Source: Gemmatimonadaceae bacterium
GTDB lineage: Bacteria > Latescibacterota > UBA2968 > UBA8231
Assembly: GCA_002726335.1 (NCBI GenBank)
Contig: PBSR01000123.1
Coordinates: forward strand, 1-36,308
Direction of reading: 5' to 3'
Length of the DNA: 36,308 bases
The position numbers were made by a program, and so were the translations under genes. The notes beneath the pieces were generated by a model. The model did not search any database, was not told the origin of the DNA, and saw nothing but the letters and a program-made list of their open reading frames with translations. Shown piece after piece: positions 7,580-16,357 of this stretch. Numbering within the stretch: the stretch's first letter is position 1; every line of letters starts with the position of its first letter.

Positions 7580-10084
7580 TCAGGAGGGGTCGAAGGTCAC
7601 GCGTTCGCCCTCGTCGTCGACGACGCAGGCGGCCAGCACGTCCTGTTCGGACGAGGCGAACGGATTCTTCGTGCGGCCCACGGTCAGCAGGTAGCTGGAC
7701 CCGGTCTGCAATTCTCCCGTGGCGCCGTCGCGGGCCCGTTCCCGGGCGCGTGCGTGCATCTGCCGCTTCGTGCTTTCCTGGAGCTCGTACAGATCGATGT
7801 ACGAACCGTCCTCGTAGTCTTCGAGGAACAGCAGCTTGCCGTCGGTGCTGAGGCGGACGAAGTAGTGGCTGAGCTCGGGGTTGCCGGACAGCCGTTCGAG
7901 GCTGGCCACCGGCAGGGCGACCCGGGGATTCCGCTGGTGTCGTTCCCGCCGCGGCGTGATGCGGGCGTGGCCGCGCAGCCGGCGCCGCAGATCGCTGTCG
8001 AGCTTGTCCACCGTTTTACGGGGGTGATGCTCGACGAGCAGAGCCTTCCAGGCGGCGCGCACTACATGGGTCCGCGTGGCGTCGACGATCTCACCCAGGG
8101 CGGTGTCAGCAGCCAGCTCGTCGGGGAACGCACCGGGAAACTCTCCCTCTCCCGGCGAGTCCAGCGCCAGCGGTGTCTCGTCGAGGAAGGCGGTCAGGGC
8201 ATCCAGCGATTCGATGGCGCCGCTCTCGGTGACCGTGTCTACCCAGTCGAAAGCGGCGGCGCGCACCTTGTCGATCCAGGCATCGGCGGCGACAGCCGCC
8301 AGTACGGTCTCAGCATCGGTGTCGGCTCGCTGGCGAGCGGCGGCGATGACCTCACTGTCGGCGAGGAAGGTGACGTCACTGAGCAACGTTTCGTAACACT
8401 GCGACACGGCGACGACCGTCGCTTCCTCGGCGGACTCGGCATCACGAACGATTTCGACGGCCGCCCGCAGCGCCTCGATGCGGACCAGGGCGCCAGCCGC
8501 AAAGTCGAGCACCCTCGGCAGGGAGATGAGCTGACGGCTGTCGGTGTCGAAGCTGCGGCGATAGTTGGCGATCGTGTTCAGCCAGGCCTCCGCCTCCAGG
8601 TCGAAGCGGCGATCCTTCAGTCGTCGGTCGGGCGGCAGATCGAGTATCGATCTCACGCGCTGCTGTTGAGCCGCCAGTCGCAGGGCGACACCGGCCTGTT
8701 CGGCCGACGAGTCCGCCGTCACCAGGTCTTCGGCCAGAGTTTGGGGGCTGTCGAGGTCGTGCTCCGGTTCACAAAACAGGAGATACAGCCGCTCGTCCAG
8801 TTCGCGGACCTTGTTGATTCCGGTGGCCACCTTGTCGACTGCCTCGTCCAGCTCGTTTCTGCTGATCATCGGTACGGGCAGTTTGCCATCGGCATCCGGT
8901 GCTGGCGGCGCCGGCTCGTCTGACGACGGCGCTTCGGATTCGGCGGCCGCGTCAGATGCAGGTTTGGCCCCGCCGGCCGGGCTCGCCTTCGCCGAGGCGC
9001 TGGTCGGTCGGATGACCGAAGCGGTGGAGCCGCCGCCCGATGCCGAGGGTGGCCGAACCGAAGCCCTGCCGCCACCCGCTGAGGTGGCCCGGGGGGCGCC
9101 ACCACCACCACCTCTTCCCTGCAGAGCGCGCTGCCGTCCCTCGCCGCCGATGACGACGCGCTCGCTCATGCGTTTGGCTTCCTCCATCGTCGGGATGCGG
9201 GAGCCGAGAGGGTTGAAGCCCTCGATCGTCTGCATTCTCGCGTCCCGTTCTTTCGGGTCGGCGATGGACTCGTCGGCGTACACGATCGTGAGAGCGTCGC
9301 GCAGCGTGCGGATGTACAGCTCCTGCGGCCCGGGTTCAGCCGCCTGGGGCGTATCCCCGTCGTCGTCGTCCTCGTCCTCGTCATCTTCAGCTTCGTCGTC
9401 ATCCACCTCATCATCGTCCACCTCATCATCCTCCACCTCATCGTCGTCCACTTCGTCCTCGTCATCGACCTCGTCCGCATCGGTCTCTGAGGGTGGCGGT
9501 GGTGGCTGGGGGTGGAGCAGTTCCAGTCCGGCGTCGAGGGCGGCAGCTACGGCAATTCCGCGATCGTCCTCGCCCAGCCCTCGTCGTCCAAGTCGACAGA
9601 GATCCTCGAGGCTGCCTTTTTCGGCGCAGAGCACCTTGACCAGCTTCGGCAGCGTGAGGTCGTCGGGGAGTACCCCTTCGAGCAGGGCCAGGTTGCCGGC
9701 GTGGACGCAGAAGCTCTGACCCACGGGTTCACCCGTCTTGACGCCGAGAAACCGGTAGAGCCGCAGCAGGGCGCCGCGCACAACCCCACGGCCCTCTTCG
9801 TGCAGACCATCGCACAACGTCGTCGACAGCAGGACGGCGGGCAGCTCGTCACGAAAGTCGTCGATGTAAATCTCCGGACGGGCGGCTCGCAGCTGCAGGA
9901 TGAGGGCCAGGTCCGGCGCCTTGCCCGAGGCCAGCATCATGGGGTGACAGACGTCATCCCACAGCTCGACGGCGAGAGCGGGATCGATGTCGAGCCGATC
10001 ACACCACTGGCGCCAGGTGCTGGCCGGTATGTGGCTCTCTGACTGGACGCGGGCCAGTCCGCTGGTGACGGGATCGTAGTTCAC
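7580..10084 (-). CDS. Large protein of unknown function with acidic repeat tract
   Basis: 834 residues, not recognised. Residues 1-190 look helical and globular. A proline run (193-198) leads into a highly acidic tract (202-243) built on EVDDD-type repeats. Residues 252-320 hold a second folded segment (ALTIVYADESIADPKERDAR and FNPLGSRIP). A Gly/Ala/Ser-rich low-complexity linker spans about 320-405, then a long C-terminal region of about 430 residues. There is no signal peptide or TM helix, so it is likely cytoplasmic. The GTG start overlaps the upstream SfsA stop as GTGA, so it is probably translationally coupled and last in its operon. Confidence 0.8.
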   Translation of the reverse strand: MNYDPVTSGLARVQSESHIPASTWRQWCDRLDIDPALAVELWDDVCHPMMLASGKAPDLALILQLRAARPEIYIDDFRDELPAVLLSTTLCDGLHEEGRGVVRGALLRLYRFLGVKTGEPVGQSFCVHAGNLALLEGVLPDDLTLPKLVKVLCAEKGSLEDLCRLGRRGLGEDDRGIAVAAALDAGLELLHPQPPPPPSETDADEVDDEDEVDDDEVEDDEVDDDEVDDDEAEDDEDEDDDDGDTPQAAEPGPQELYIRTLRDALTIVYADESIADPKERDARMQTIEGFNPLGSRIPTMEEAKRMSERVVIGGEGRQRALQGRGGGGGAPRATSAGGGRASVRPPSASGGGSTASVIRPTSASAKASPAGGAKPASDAAAESEAPSSDEPAPPAPDADGKLPVPMISRNELDEAVDKVATGINKVRELDERLYLLFCEPEHDLDSPQTLAEDLVTADSSAEQAGVALRLAAQQQRVRSILDLPPDRRLKDRRFDLEAEAWLNTIANYRRSFDTDSRQLISLPRVLDFAAGALVRIEALRAAVEIVRDAESAEEATVVAVSQCYETLLSDVTFLADSEVIAAARQRADTDAETVLAAVAADAWIDKVRAAAFDWVDTVTESGAIESLDALTAFLDETPLALDSPGEGEFPGAFPDELAADTALGEIVDATRTHVVRAAWKALLVEHHPRKTVDKLDSDLRRRLRGHARITPRRERHQRNPRVALPVASLERLSGNPELSHYFVRLSTDGKLLFLEDYEDGSYIDLYELQESTKRQMHARARERARDGATGELQTGSSYLLTVGRTKNPFASSEQDVLAACVVDDEGERVTFDPS

Positions 10085-11256
10085 GGCGCAAGTATACTCG
10101 GCATTCGGTATCGCTGCAGCAGGGCATGGAATTCAGGGTCATCGAGCGGCGCTGCCTCCCCGGCACCGAAAAGATGCCCCGGGCAGCTGCAGTCGGAGGC
10201 ACCGAACCCGGGCAGGGCAAGGGGATACAGACGGTCCACGTCGGCAGCCAGGTCGCACTCCTGACGCTGGGAGGAACGGATCGGCAGGGGGACGACCTCG
10301 GCAGCCGCCTGACGCAGGTAGTCGATATGCCAGCGGCGCTTCTTGCGGAGACGCTGGTGACGCCGCAGTCGGGCCGTCAGGCCGGCCATGGCCGAGCCGA
10401 CGTAGATGTACCAGCCGGCTTCGAAGGTGAACTCGCCGAAGTGGCCAATCTGCAGCCGCCGCTTCGCCGCCAGGCGCAGGAGGAAGAGATAAGCGCCGCG
10501 ATCCTCGGCTTCCCGTCGCAGGTGGCGCCAGGGAATCCGCAGCAGGCGGGTCTCATCCTGCAGCGAGAAGTCCCGGTTCCAGCCGACGGCGACAGGCAGC
10601 ACGCGTACGTGGGGCTTCACTGCGAGGAAGGTGCGGCTGAAAGCCAGGTCGGTATGGTAATCGGGCAGGAACCAGCGCGGCTTGAGGGAGTGCACGATGA
10701 AGAGAACGACGGGGCGCAGGTTGCCGGCCTGCCGCAGGTGAGCCAGTTCCTCCAGGTGGCGCCGGCCGCGTTCGGTGACCGCGTCGGGAAACATGGCACT
10801 GCCGTTGCCGAAGAGGGTGCAGGACTTCACCTCCAGCCACAGTCGCTGACGACCACGCTCGAGGAGGAAGTCGAAGCGGCTGCGGCCCACGGTGACCTCG
10901 GCGCCGGCGATACGCCAGCCGCGCAGAGACGGAATGCGCCGCGCCTCGATGAGGTGCCGGGCCACCGCATTGGTGCGGTGCGTATCGAGGAAGATGGGCT
11001 CGCCGTTGAGCTCGAGGCCGACACAGGTCCATTCGGTGCGTCGCGTCGGACCGGGAACCGCCCGGGTCACGGTAAGTTCCGTGTCCGGGAAGAGCATCTC
11101 GTCCATGCGCCCCGGGTTCGGCAGAAAGGCCTCGATGAGTTCCCCTGAACGCAGACGGCCATGGATCAGAAACCGGTTCGGACGGGCGACGAACCGGGCC
11201 CGTTGCAGGCGGATTTGCCCGAGAGGCCGGAAGCCTCCGCTTTCGGCCTCAGGCAA
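10081..11256 (-). CDS. sfsA: SfsA nuclease fused to DUF123 GIY-YIG-type domain
   Basis: About 391 residues from the TTG at 11256, chosen because the longer open frame upstream is merely antiparallel to the previous gene. The SfsA part (about 15-240) opens with LQRARFVARPNRFLI, carries FLPNPGRM, and has PD-(D/E)XK-like RFDFLLE (127-133) and WLEVKSCTL (140-148). The C-terminal DUF123 part has GWYIYVGSA (281-289), RWHIDYL and PGFGASDCSC. SfsA is a DNA/RNA-binding nuclease; DUF123 is a GIY-YIG relative. Fusion of the two suggests a joint nucleic-acid processing role. The start overlaps the preceding stop by 8 bp; the exact start is uncertain. Confidence 0.88.
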   Translation of the reverse strand: MPEAESGGFRPLGQIRLQRARFVARPNRFLIHGRLRSGELIEAFLPNPGRMDEMLFPDTELTVTRAVPGPTRRTEWTCVGLELNGEPIFLDTHRTNAVARHLIEARRIPSLRGWRIAGAEVTVGRSRFDFLLERGRQRLWLEVKSCTLFGNGSAMFPDAVTERGRRHLEELAHLRQAGNLRPVVLFIVHSLKPRWFLPDYHTDLAFSRTFLAVKPHVRVLPVAVGWNRDFSLQDETRLLRIPWRHLRREAEDRGAYLFLLRLAAKRRLQIGHFGEFTFEAGWYIYVGSAMAGLTARLRRHQRLRKKRRWHIDYLRQAAAEVVPLPIRSSQRQECDLAADVDRLYPLALPGFGASDCSCPGHLFGAGEAAPLDDPEFHALLQRYRMPSILAP

Positions 11257-12631
11257 ATCGCAGGGAGAACAGGTCGGCGTCTTCGAGAGCGAGGCGCAGG
11301 CGCACGACACGTCCCTGAAGGCCGGATACATCCGCGCCGTCCTGCCAGCGAGCCGCGTCCTCGATCTGGTCACCGTACAGGGGTTGAGCCGCGTCGAGGG
11401 TGAATCCGGGAATGGGCGAGCCGTCTGCCTCCTGGACTTCGATGCGCACCGAGCCGGCGGCGGAGGTGGCGTAGTTGAGCAGCAGGCGATCGCCTTCAAA
11501 GGTGAAGGGTTTCGTCAGGGCTTCCCCGACCACATCGGCACACACCGAGGCGAAGCCCCAGGGCCGGACGGTGACACGACGCAGGCGGTTGTCGTTCCAG
11601 CCGTAGTGTTCGGCCATATACATGGACCACTCGCCCTCACCCGTATCGATGATGCCCACGGCGGTGGTCTGGTTGCGATGGGTCCAGTTGCGCTGCTCGC
11701 GCCCGGGGCGCAGCCAGGCCTGGCGGAAGGTACGGTCCCAATGGACTCCGTCGCGGCTGCTCATGAAGACCGCATCGGACAGGCCGTCCTGGGGATAGTC
11801 CATACCCTCCGTGTCGAGGGTGCGCTCCGGCAGGAAGCGCATGGGGAAGGACAGCAGGATGTGCTCCGCCCCGGGACAGGGAACGGTGGCGTTGGTGTAG
11901 AACTGCTCCAGCGGCACACCGTCGTCGTAGTGGTGGGGTTCCGGTTTCGTCCAGTGCACGAAGTCATCGGAGGTGCAGCTCTGAATGGCCCGAATGCGCT
12001 TCCCGTCCTGCTCATAGAAAAAGCGGCTGAACAAACGGTAGCAGCCGGCGTGGGCGTCCCACAGAGGCACGTTGACGGAGTCGAAGGCGCCCTCCACCGC
12101 GAGGGGGTCGGCCTGCAGGCGCTCCCAGTGGATGCCGTCGGCCGAGCGGAAGCCATAGAGACGATTCTTGGCGCCGCCGCCCACGGCCTTGAAGCGCGCC
12201 TCCGGGTCGGCCTTCGGGTTGCGATCGAGGCAGACGCAGAAGTTGTGCGCCTCGTAGCCATGCCAGACAGTGTTCGGGGCGATGCCACCCTCACCCCCGA
12301 CCGCCTCCGGGAACAGACCCAGCCGGGGTCGGTGGAAGTGTACCCCATCGTAGCTCAGAGCGACATTGCAGGTCTGCCGCTCGTGGTGGTCGGCGTAGGC
12401 CTCGCCGATGGGATAGAAGCCACGATAGTAGAGGAAGAGACCGCCATCACCGTCGTCGACCAGGTTGTAGCAGGCGGTGCAGGCGTTTTCGTTCGGCGGC
12501 TGTACCTCGAGCACATAGCCGCGCCGCTCCGGCTGATGCAGACGTTGACGGGTCCCGTCGAGACGATCGATGAGGAAGCCGTCGATGAAGAGTTCGCGAC
12601 GACTGCCGAGAGTGATGGGTTCGGTGGGCAT
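11249..12631 (-). CDS. Glycosidase-like five-bladed beta-propeller protein
   Basis: 460 residues from ATG 12631; a longer frame to 12715 would add residues overlapping the NUDIX gene. It resembles the GH32/GH43 superfamily fold: repeated blade motifs SYDGVHF, SADGIHW, SDDFVHW and SRDGVHW mark successive blades, and ELFIDGFLIDR near the N-terminus is typical of such uncharacterised proteins. There is no signal peptide. It likely acts on or binds carbohydrate; catalytic acids cannot be assigned with certainty. It lies 29 bp after the NUDIX stop, within the minus-strand operon. Confidence 0.75.
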   Translation of the reverse strand: MPTEPITLGSRRELFIDGFLIDRLDGTRQRLHQPERRGYVLEVQPPNENACTACYNLVDDGDGGLFLYYRGFYPIGEAYADHHERQTCNVALSYDGVHFHRPRLGLFPEAVGGEGGIAPNTVWHGYEAHNFCVCLDRNPKADPEARFKAVGGGAKNRLYGFRSADGIHWERLQADPLAVEGAFDSVNVPLWDAHAGCYRLFSRFFYEQDGKRIRAIQSCTSDDFVHWTKPEPHHYDDGVPLEQFYTNATVPCPGAEHILLSFPMRFLPERTLDTEGMDYPQDGLSDAVFMSSRDGVHWDRTFRQAWLRPGREQRNWTHRNQTTAVGIIDTGEGEWSMYMAEHYGWNDNRLRRVTVRPWGFASVCADVVGEALTKPFTFEGDRLLLNYATSAAGSVRIEVQEADGSPIPGFTLDAAQPLYGDQIEDAARWQDGADVSGLQGRVVRLRLALEDADLFSLRFA

Positions 12632-12660
12632 GGTCTGGATCCCGGATAGGTGAGTGTGGA

Positions 12661-13257
12661 TCAGGCCGGCGCGGACGACGGCAGTTCGTGGCCGACGTCG
12701 CGCAGCAGCGCACAAAGGAAGAAGTAGGTGACGCCCCAGAGCAATGGCTTGCCTGGACCGAGAAGGTCAATGGCGGGGAAGCGCCGGAGGTCGGAGTCGT
12801 TCTGCAACTCGTGCCGGCAGTGTCTCGTGTCGTCGAGCAGATGGGCGACGGGAACCCAGAAGGCATCGAATACCTCGTCCGACAGCGTCAGATCGGGGGC
12901 ATCGCTCACAGCGTAGACGAAGGCGCTGATCGTCATGGGCAGAATGCGGGCCGGTCGATCATCGAGGCGGCCGAGAAAGCGCGCCCCGGACAGGTCCAGG
13001 CCCACCTCTTCGAAGGTCTCGCGTGTGGCGGCTGCCTGTTCGTCGGCATCCCCGGGATCGATTCGGCCACCGGGGAAGGCGAGGTCACCCGACCACGGGT
13101 CGCCGTCGTGCCGGGCACGCTCGATGATGAGCAATCTGGTGTCGCCGGCTGCTTCGTGCAGGATGACGGCCACAGCGGCGTCACCCTCAGTGCCAGGATC
13201 GACCCGCTCCGGAGACCGTCCCGCCAGGCCGGCGGCGATGTCGTCGATGGTGATCAA
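12661..13257 (-). CDS. NUDIX hydrolase, CoA pyrophosphatase type
   Basis: 198 residues. The Nudix box lies at 63-88 (FPGGRIDPGD then ATRETFEEVGL). The Asp in place of the first Glu and the one-residue longer spacing match the NudL/CoAse subgroup, as does the preceding LLIIERARHDGDPWSGDLA block. Such enzymes cleave CoA or related nucleotide diphosphates to 3',5'-ADP and phosphopantetheine in the cytoplasm, using Mg or Mn. The start is TTG, overlapping the phosphatase stop as TTGA, which indicates translational coupling. Confidence 0.88.
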   Translation of the reverse strand: MITIDDIAAGLAGRSPERVDPGTEGDAAVAVILHEAAGDTRLLIIERARHDGDPWSGDLAFPGGRIDPGDADEQAAATRETFEEVGLDLSGARFLGRLDDRPARILPMTISAFVYAVSDAPDLTLSDEVFDAFWVPVAHLLDDTRHCRHELQNDSDLRRFPAIDLLGPGKPLLWGVTYFFLCALLRDVGHELPSSAPA

Positions 13258-14228
13258 CGGGCGGTACGCGCCGGTGCGTACAGGCGCTCAGAACGCACGA
13301 CGGCGCCGTGGACGTCGCAGATCTCGAGATCGACAACCGCCGGTTCGGTGTGCCAGTCGATGGCGAGCAGGCCGAAGTTCAACCGATGGTAGACGTCGCC
13401 CAGGCGCAGGCTGTTGGGCTCCCCGGGATAGCTGGTGTAGGCGTGGGTCAGTCCACTCGAGGTGACGTCGTAGAGGGGCTCGTGGTCGGTGCTCTCCAGG
13501 CGCGAGATCTCGGCCAGGTGGCGGTCGCCACTGAGAAACAGAACGCCCCGGGCGCTGCTGCTGCGCACCAGGTCCAGCAGCCGCTGACGAGACTGTGGAA
13601 AGTTTGCCCACTTCTCGTACGGGTGCTCCGCAGACAGGACCTGGATACCGGAGACGATGATGTTCAATCTGGCCTGCGACGTGGTCAGCTGCTGTTCGAG
13701 CCAGCTCCACTGTTCAGCACCCAGCACATCGGCCGACTGGCCTGGCGGATCGCGGTGATAGCGGGCATCGAGCAGGATGACACGGACCTGTCGATCACCG
13801 CTCCCGTAGATGTGACTGGCATAGGCACCGGCCCGAGATCGCCGGGGCGAATCGGTGGGTACATCGAGGAAGTCGAGCAGGACCTGTTGACTTTCGGCTC
13901 GCCGCGGGTACTCCTTGCCGCCATTGTTCAGGCCATAATCATGGTCGTCCCAGACGCCGATCACAGCGCAGCTGGCGGCGAGTGCGGCGTAGTCGGGCTG
14001 TACTTTCTGGGCCGCGTACTTCGAGCGCAGCAGCAGCATGTCCTCCGTGTCGCCGTAGACGATGTCTCCGGTCCAGATCCAGACATCCGGCGCCACCCGC
14101 TGGATGGCCTGCCATATCGGCTGTTCACCGTCGTGCCTGTTGCAGGAGCCGAAGGCGATCCGCTCGACCGTACCGGATGCGGCAACGGGCAGCGTGCCCA
14201 GCAGCAGGGCGAGACAGATCCAGCTCAT
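13254..14228 (-). CDS. PhoD-like metallophosphatase, secreted
   Basis: 324 residues with an N-terminal signal peptide (MSWICLALLLGTLPVAASG). PhoD/alkaline phosphatase D motifs appear in order: FGSCNR (26-31), TGDIVYGD (53-60), WDDHDYG (93-99), LSGDRHLAE and DVTSSGL. Metal ligands are in these blocks. It is shorter than classical PhoD and lacks the N-terminal Fn3-like domain, fitting the compact 'alkaline phosphatase family' members. It likely hydrolyses phosphodiesters or monoesters in the periplasm. The ATG overlaps the fluC stop as ATGA. Confidence 0.9.
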   Translation of the reverse strand: MSWICLALLLGTLPVAASGTVERIAFGSCNRHDGEQPIWQAIQRVAPDVWIWTGDIVYGDTEDMLLLRSKYAAQKVQPDYAALAASCAVIGVWDDHDYGLNNGGKEYPRRAESQQVLLDFLDVPTDSPRRSRAGAYASHIYGSGDRQVRVILLDARYHRDPPGQSADVLGAEQWSWLEQQLTTSQARLNIIVSGIQVLSAEHPYEKWANFPQSRQRLLDLVRSSSARGVLFLSGDRHLAEISRLESTDHEPLYDVTSSGLTHAYTSYPGEPNSLRLGDVYHRLNFGLLAIDWHTEPAVVDLEICDVHGAVVRSERLYAPARTAR

Positions 14229-14608
14229 CGCAGCAGCATCCGGAACAGAGCGTCACCGGCAGCCACGGCGATCAGGCAGAGCACCACGTGGAGGCCTGCG
14301 TGGGCGGCCGCCAGCAGGGCCTCGCCGTCGCGGACCAGACGTAATGTCTCGAGGGAGAACGCGGAAAAGGTGGTAAACCCCCCCAGGACTCCGGTGAAGA
14401 CGAAGAGCCGGATCGAGTCGCTGAGGATGGCGCGGGACTCGGCGATGGCCGCCAGGCCGCCGATGAGAGCACAACCGGTCACGTTGACGACCAGCGTACC
14501 CCAGGGCACGACGGCGAGAGGCACCAGGCGCTGCACGGCACCGCTGACGAGGTAGCGGCAGGTGGCACCGGCAAAGCCGCCGAGGCCGACGAAGAGGACG
14601 TGGGTCAC
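14225..14608 (-). CDS. crcB: Fluoride channel FluC/CrcB
   Basis: 127 residues with four hydrophobic spans. Family signatures: GGFAGATCRY (10-19), PWGTLVVNVTGCALIG, and GVLGGFTTFSAFSLET with the TTFS segment lining the pore. It functions as an antiparallel dimer exporting fluoride across the inner membrane. The GTG start is first in the minus-strand operon. No fluoride riboswitch could be recognised in the 150 bases before it. Confidence 0.95.
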   Translation of the reverse strand: MTHVLFVGLGGFAGATCRYLVSGAVQRLVPLAVVPWGTLVVNVTGCALIGGLAAIAESRAILSDSIRLFVFTGVLGGFTTFSAFSLETLRLVRDGEALLAAAHAGLHVVLCLIAVAAGDALFRMLLR

Positions 14609-14673
14609 CGTCTGTTTCCGGGATGTCGAGGTGGTCGATGGCGTCTGGATTTGGGATAGTACACGAGAGCGAT

Positions 14674-14702
14674 AGTATAGTCACGCGTCCATTCCGTAAG
14701 AA
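14674..14702 (-). promoter_or_regulatory. Possible promoter of the fluC operon
   Basis: On the minus strand TTCTTA (14702-14697), 17 nt, then TATACT (14679-14674). The -10 is good and the -35 is weak. It lies 66 bp before the GTG of fluC and in the divergent gap with the HDOD gene. Confidence 0.35.
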
Positions 14703-14759
14703 GTGCCCGGGAGAGCGCCCTTTCGGCCAGTCTCGAAAACCACGACCTTGACCGCATCT

Positions 14760-14981
14760 ATGGCAGAGGAAACCACAGAGACCGAGAAAGAGTTCTTTGC
14801 TCTGATCGTGGCTCAGGAGGGGAAGGCCCAGCGAACGCTGGCCAAGTTCCTCACCCTGTTGCTCAACTATCGGTATGGCTTCACCGTCGAGCCGGCCGCC
14901 GATTTCATCCAGGCTGCCGGGCCATCCGCCGCCACGGTCGCCGGATCCGTTGCGTCCTCGTCATCCAGAACATCACAGTGA
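14760..14981 (+). pseudogene. N-terminal piece of the HDOD gene, out of frame
   Basis: From ATG 14760 the frame reads MAEETTETEKEFFALIVAQE and on to TVEPAADFIQAAG, then degenerates into Ser-rich residues and stops at 14981. In the frame of the following gene the text resumes at 14924 as IRRHGRRIRCVLVIQNITV, running straight into the HDOD protein. Together they make a receiver-like alpha/beta domain (FFALIVAQEGK, then RCVLVIQN). One base missing in the GGG run at 14919-14921 would join them. No good ribosome site is seen before the ATG. Confidence 0.6.
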
Positions 14982-16087
14982 GCGCGCCTACGACGGTCCC
15001 GGCGCTGACCCTGGCCGGCACGATCCCTCTGTTCCTCCTGCTTCCCGGGCACGAAGCCAATGATCAACGGGAGAGCGTCGGGGGCATGGCCAACGTCTTC
15101 GTCTGCGCCTGGGAGCTGGCCTTCGCCAGTGGCGATGACTCACTGCAGAGAGTCATCGGTGAAGCTCTGTCCGAGGTTGATCTCGAGGGCATGCTCAACG
15201 AAGAGGACGGCGGGCTCGAGCAACGGGTCAAGGATCGTCTCGAGCGGCTCGACACGCTGCCGACGCTGCCGGCCATCATCATGCACATCATGCGCGTCGT
15301 CAGCGATCCGCGGGCCACTGTGGCCCAGCTCGAAGAGCTGTTGATGCGGGACACAGCCATCGTGCTCAAGGTCATGCAGGTAGCCAACTCCCCGTATTTC
15401 ATGGGAACTGCGCGCAGCGGTCAACGGTGGACGTTGCAGGAAGCCGTGGTCCGTCTCGGTGTCAAGAAGGTGGGCGCCATCGCTCAGCAGATCGCCCTGA
15501 TCAACACCTTCGTCCGTCCCGACGACAACGACTTCGACATCGAACGCTTCTGGGCGCACTCGGTGGCCGTGGCCATGATCGCCGATCGCCTCGTGGAAGA
15601 CTCCACGGCCGGCCTCGAGGAAAAGGTGCCTTTCAACGACTACTGGATGGCGGCGCTGCTGCACGACTGCGGCAAGGTCGTGCAGGGGTTCTTCTTCCAC
15701 GACTGGTTCGAGCGGATCCTGCGGACCATGGACAGCAAGACATCCTTCGCCAAGGCCGAGGCCGACCTGGGCGGGGCCATCAGCCACGAGTGGATCGGCG
15801 AGCTGCTGTTGCGCCGATCCGACATGCCCAACGATCTGATGCGCGCCGTCGGCCTGCACCACGTACTCGGTGAACGACCATCACCACTGGCGTCCCTGGT
15901 CCACGCCGCCGACGGCATCGCCAAGGAGATGGGAATGGGCCTGGTGGAGGACGAGGCCGTCGAGTACAACCGCGCCGCCCTGTCCGTGTTGCAGCTGAAG
16001 CGGGACGATGTCCGCAAGCTGAGCAAGAGCTACGCGAGTCTCGTGAAGGGGGAGGTGCGACGCCTTGTGAAGGAATGCATGAGCTGA
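14978..16087 (+). CDS. HDOD domain signalling protein
   Basis: 369 residues as it stands from GTG 14978, but the true protein very likely begins at 14760 (see that entry). The first 70 residues complete a receiver-like domain (TVPALTLAGTIPLFLLLPG). The HDOD domain follows from LDTLPTLPAIIMHIMRVV, with MRDTAIVLKVMQVANSPYF, then AALLHDCGKVVQGFFF and AVGLHHV. HDOD proteins are HD-GYP relatives usually without phosphodiesterase activity that act as regulators in signalling, motility or stress. The stop is 45 bp before the zinc-ribbon gene. Confidence 0.85.
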   Translation: MSAPTTVPALTLAGTIPLFLLLPGHEANDQRESVGGMANVFVCAWELAFASGDDSLQRVIGEALSEVDLEGMLNEEDGGLEQRVKDRLERLDTLPTLPAIIMHIMRVVSDPRATVAQLEELLMRDTAIVLKVMQVANSPYFMGTARSGQRWTLQEAVVRLGVKKVGAIAQQIALINTFVRPDDNDFDIERFWAHSVAVAMIADRLVEDSTAGLEEKVPFNDYWMAALLHDCGKVVQGFFFHDWFERILRTMDSKTSFAKAEADLGGAISHEWIGELLLRRSDMPNDLMRAVGLHHVLGERPSPLASLVHAADGIAKEMGMGLVEDEAVEYNRAALSVLQLKRDDVRKLSKSYASLVKGEVRRLVKECMS

Positions 16088-16132
16088 GGGACCCCGACTA
16101 CCACTGTTCCGATGGCATGGAGGAGTAGCGCC

Positions 16133-16357
16133 TTGGCCAAGCCCGCTGCCGATGGACGCCGCCTGTGTCGTACCTGCGGCGAACGTTACGATTACCCCGG
16201 ACACAACAGCCTGGCGACGCGCACCGTGTGCGAGCGGTGCCTCGAGATTCCCGCAGACACGCGACGCGTCCTGGGAATTCTGCGGCGGCGAGTCGAGCAG
16301 CTGACGAAGCAGGTGGAAGGCCTGACGGAGCGGGCGGGCGAAGAACGTTCCGGATGA
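16133..16357 (+). CDS. Small zinc-ribbon protein
   Basis: 74 residues from TTG 16133, chosen because GGAGG lies 9 nt upstream; an in-frame ATG at 16112 has no ribosome site. Two CxxC pairs (LCRTCGERY and VCERCLEI) form a probable zinc ribbon, followed by an amphipathic helix (RVLGILRRRVEQLTKQVEGL). No specific function is recognised. Its TGA overlaps the ferredoxin ATG by 4 bp, so the two are translationally coupled and may work together. Confidence 0.75.
   Translation: MAKPAADGRRLCRTCGERYDYPGHNSLATRTVCERCLEIPADTRRVLGILRRRVEQLTKQVEGLTERAGEERSG

Noticed and set aside
8811..9719. Plus-strand Ser-rich frame of 302 residues
   Set aside because: The reverse reading of the acidic and Gly/Ala-rich tract of the 834-residue gene.
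10892..12649. 585-residue plus-strand frame
   Set aside because: Lies opposite the SfsA and glycosidase-like genes, which have recognisable motifs.
14609..14760. Fluoride riboswitch before fluC
   Set aside because: The conserved riboswitch core could not be found on the minus strand in the 150 bases upstream.
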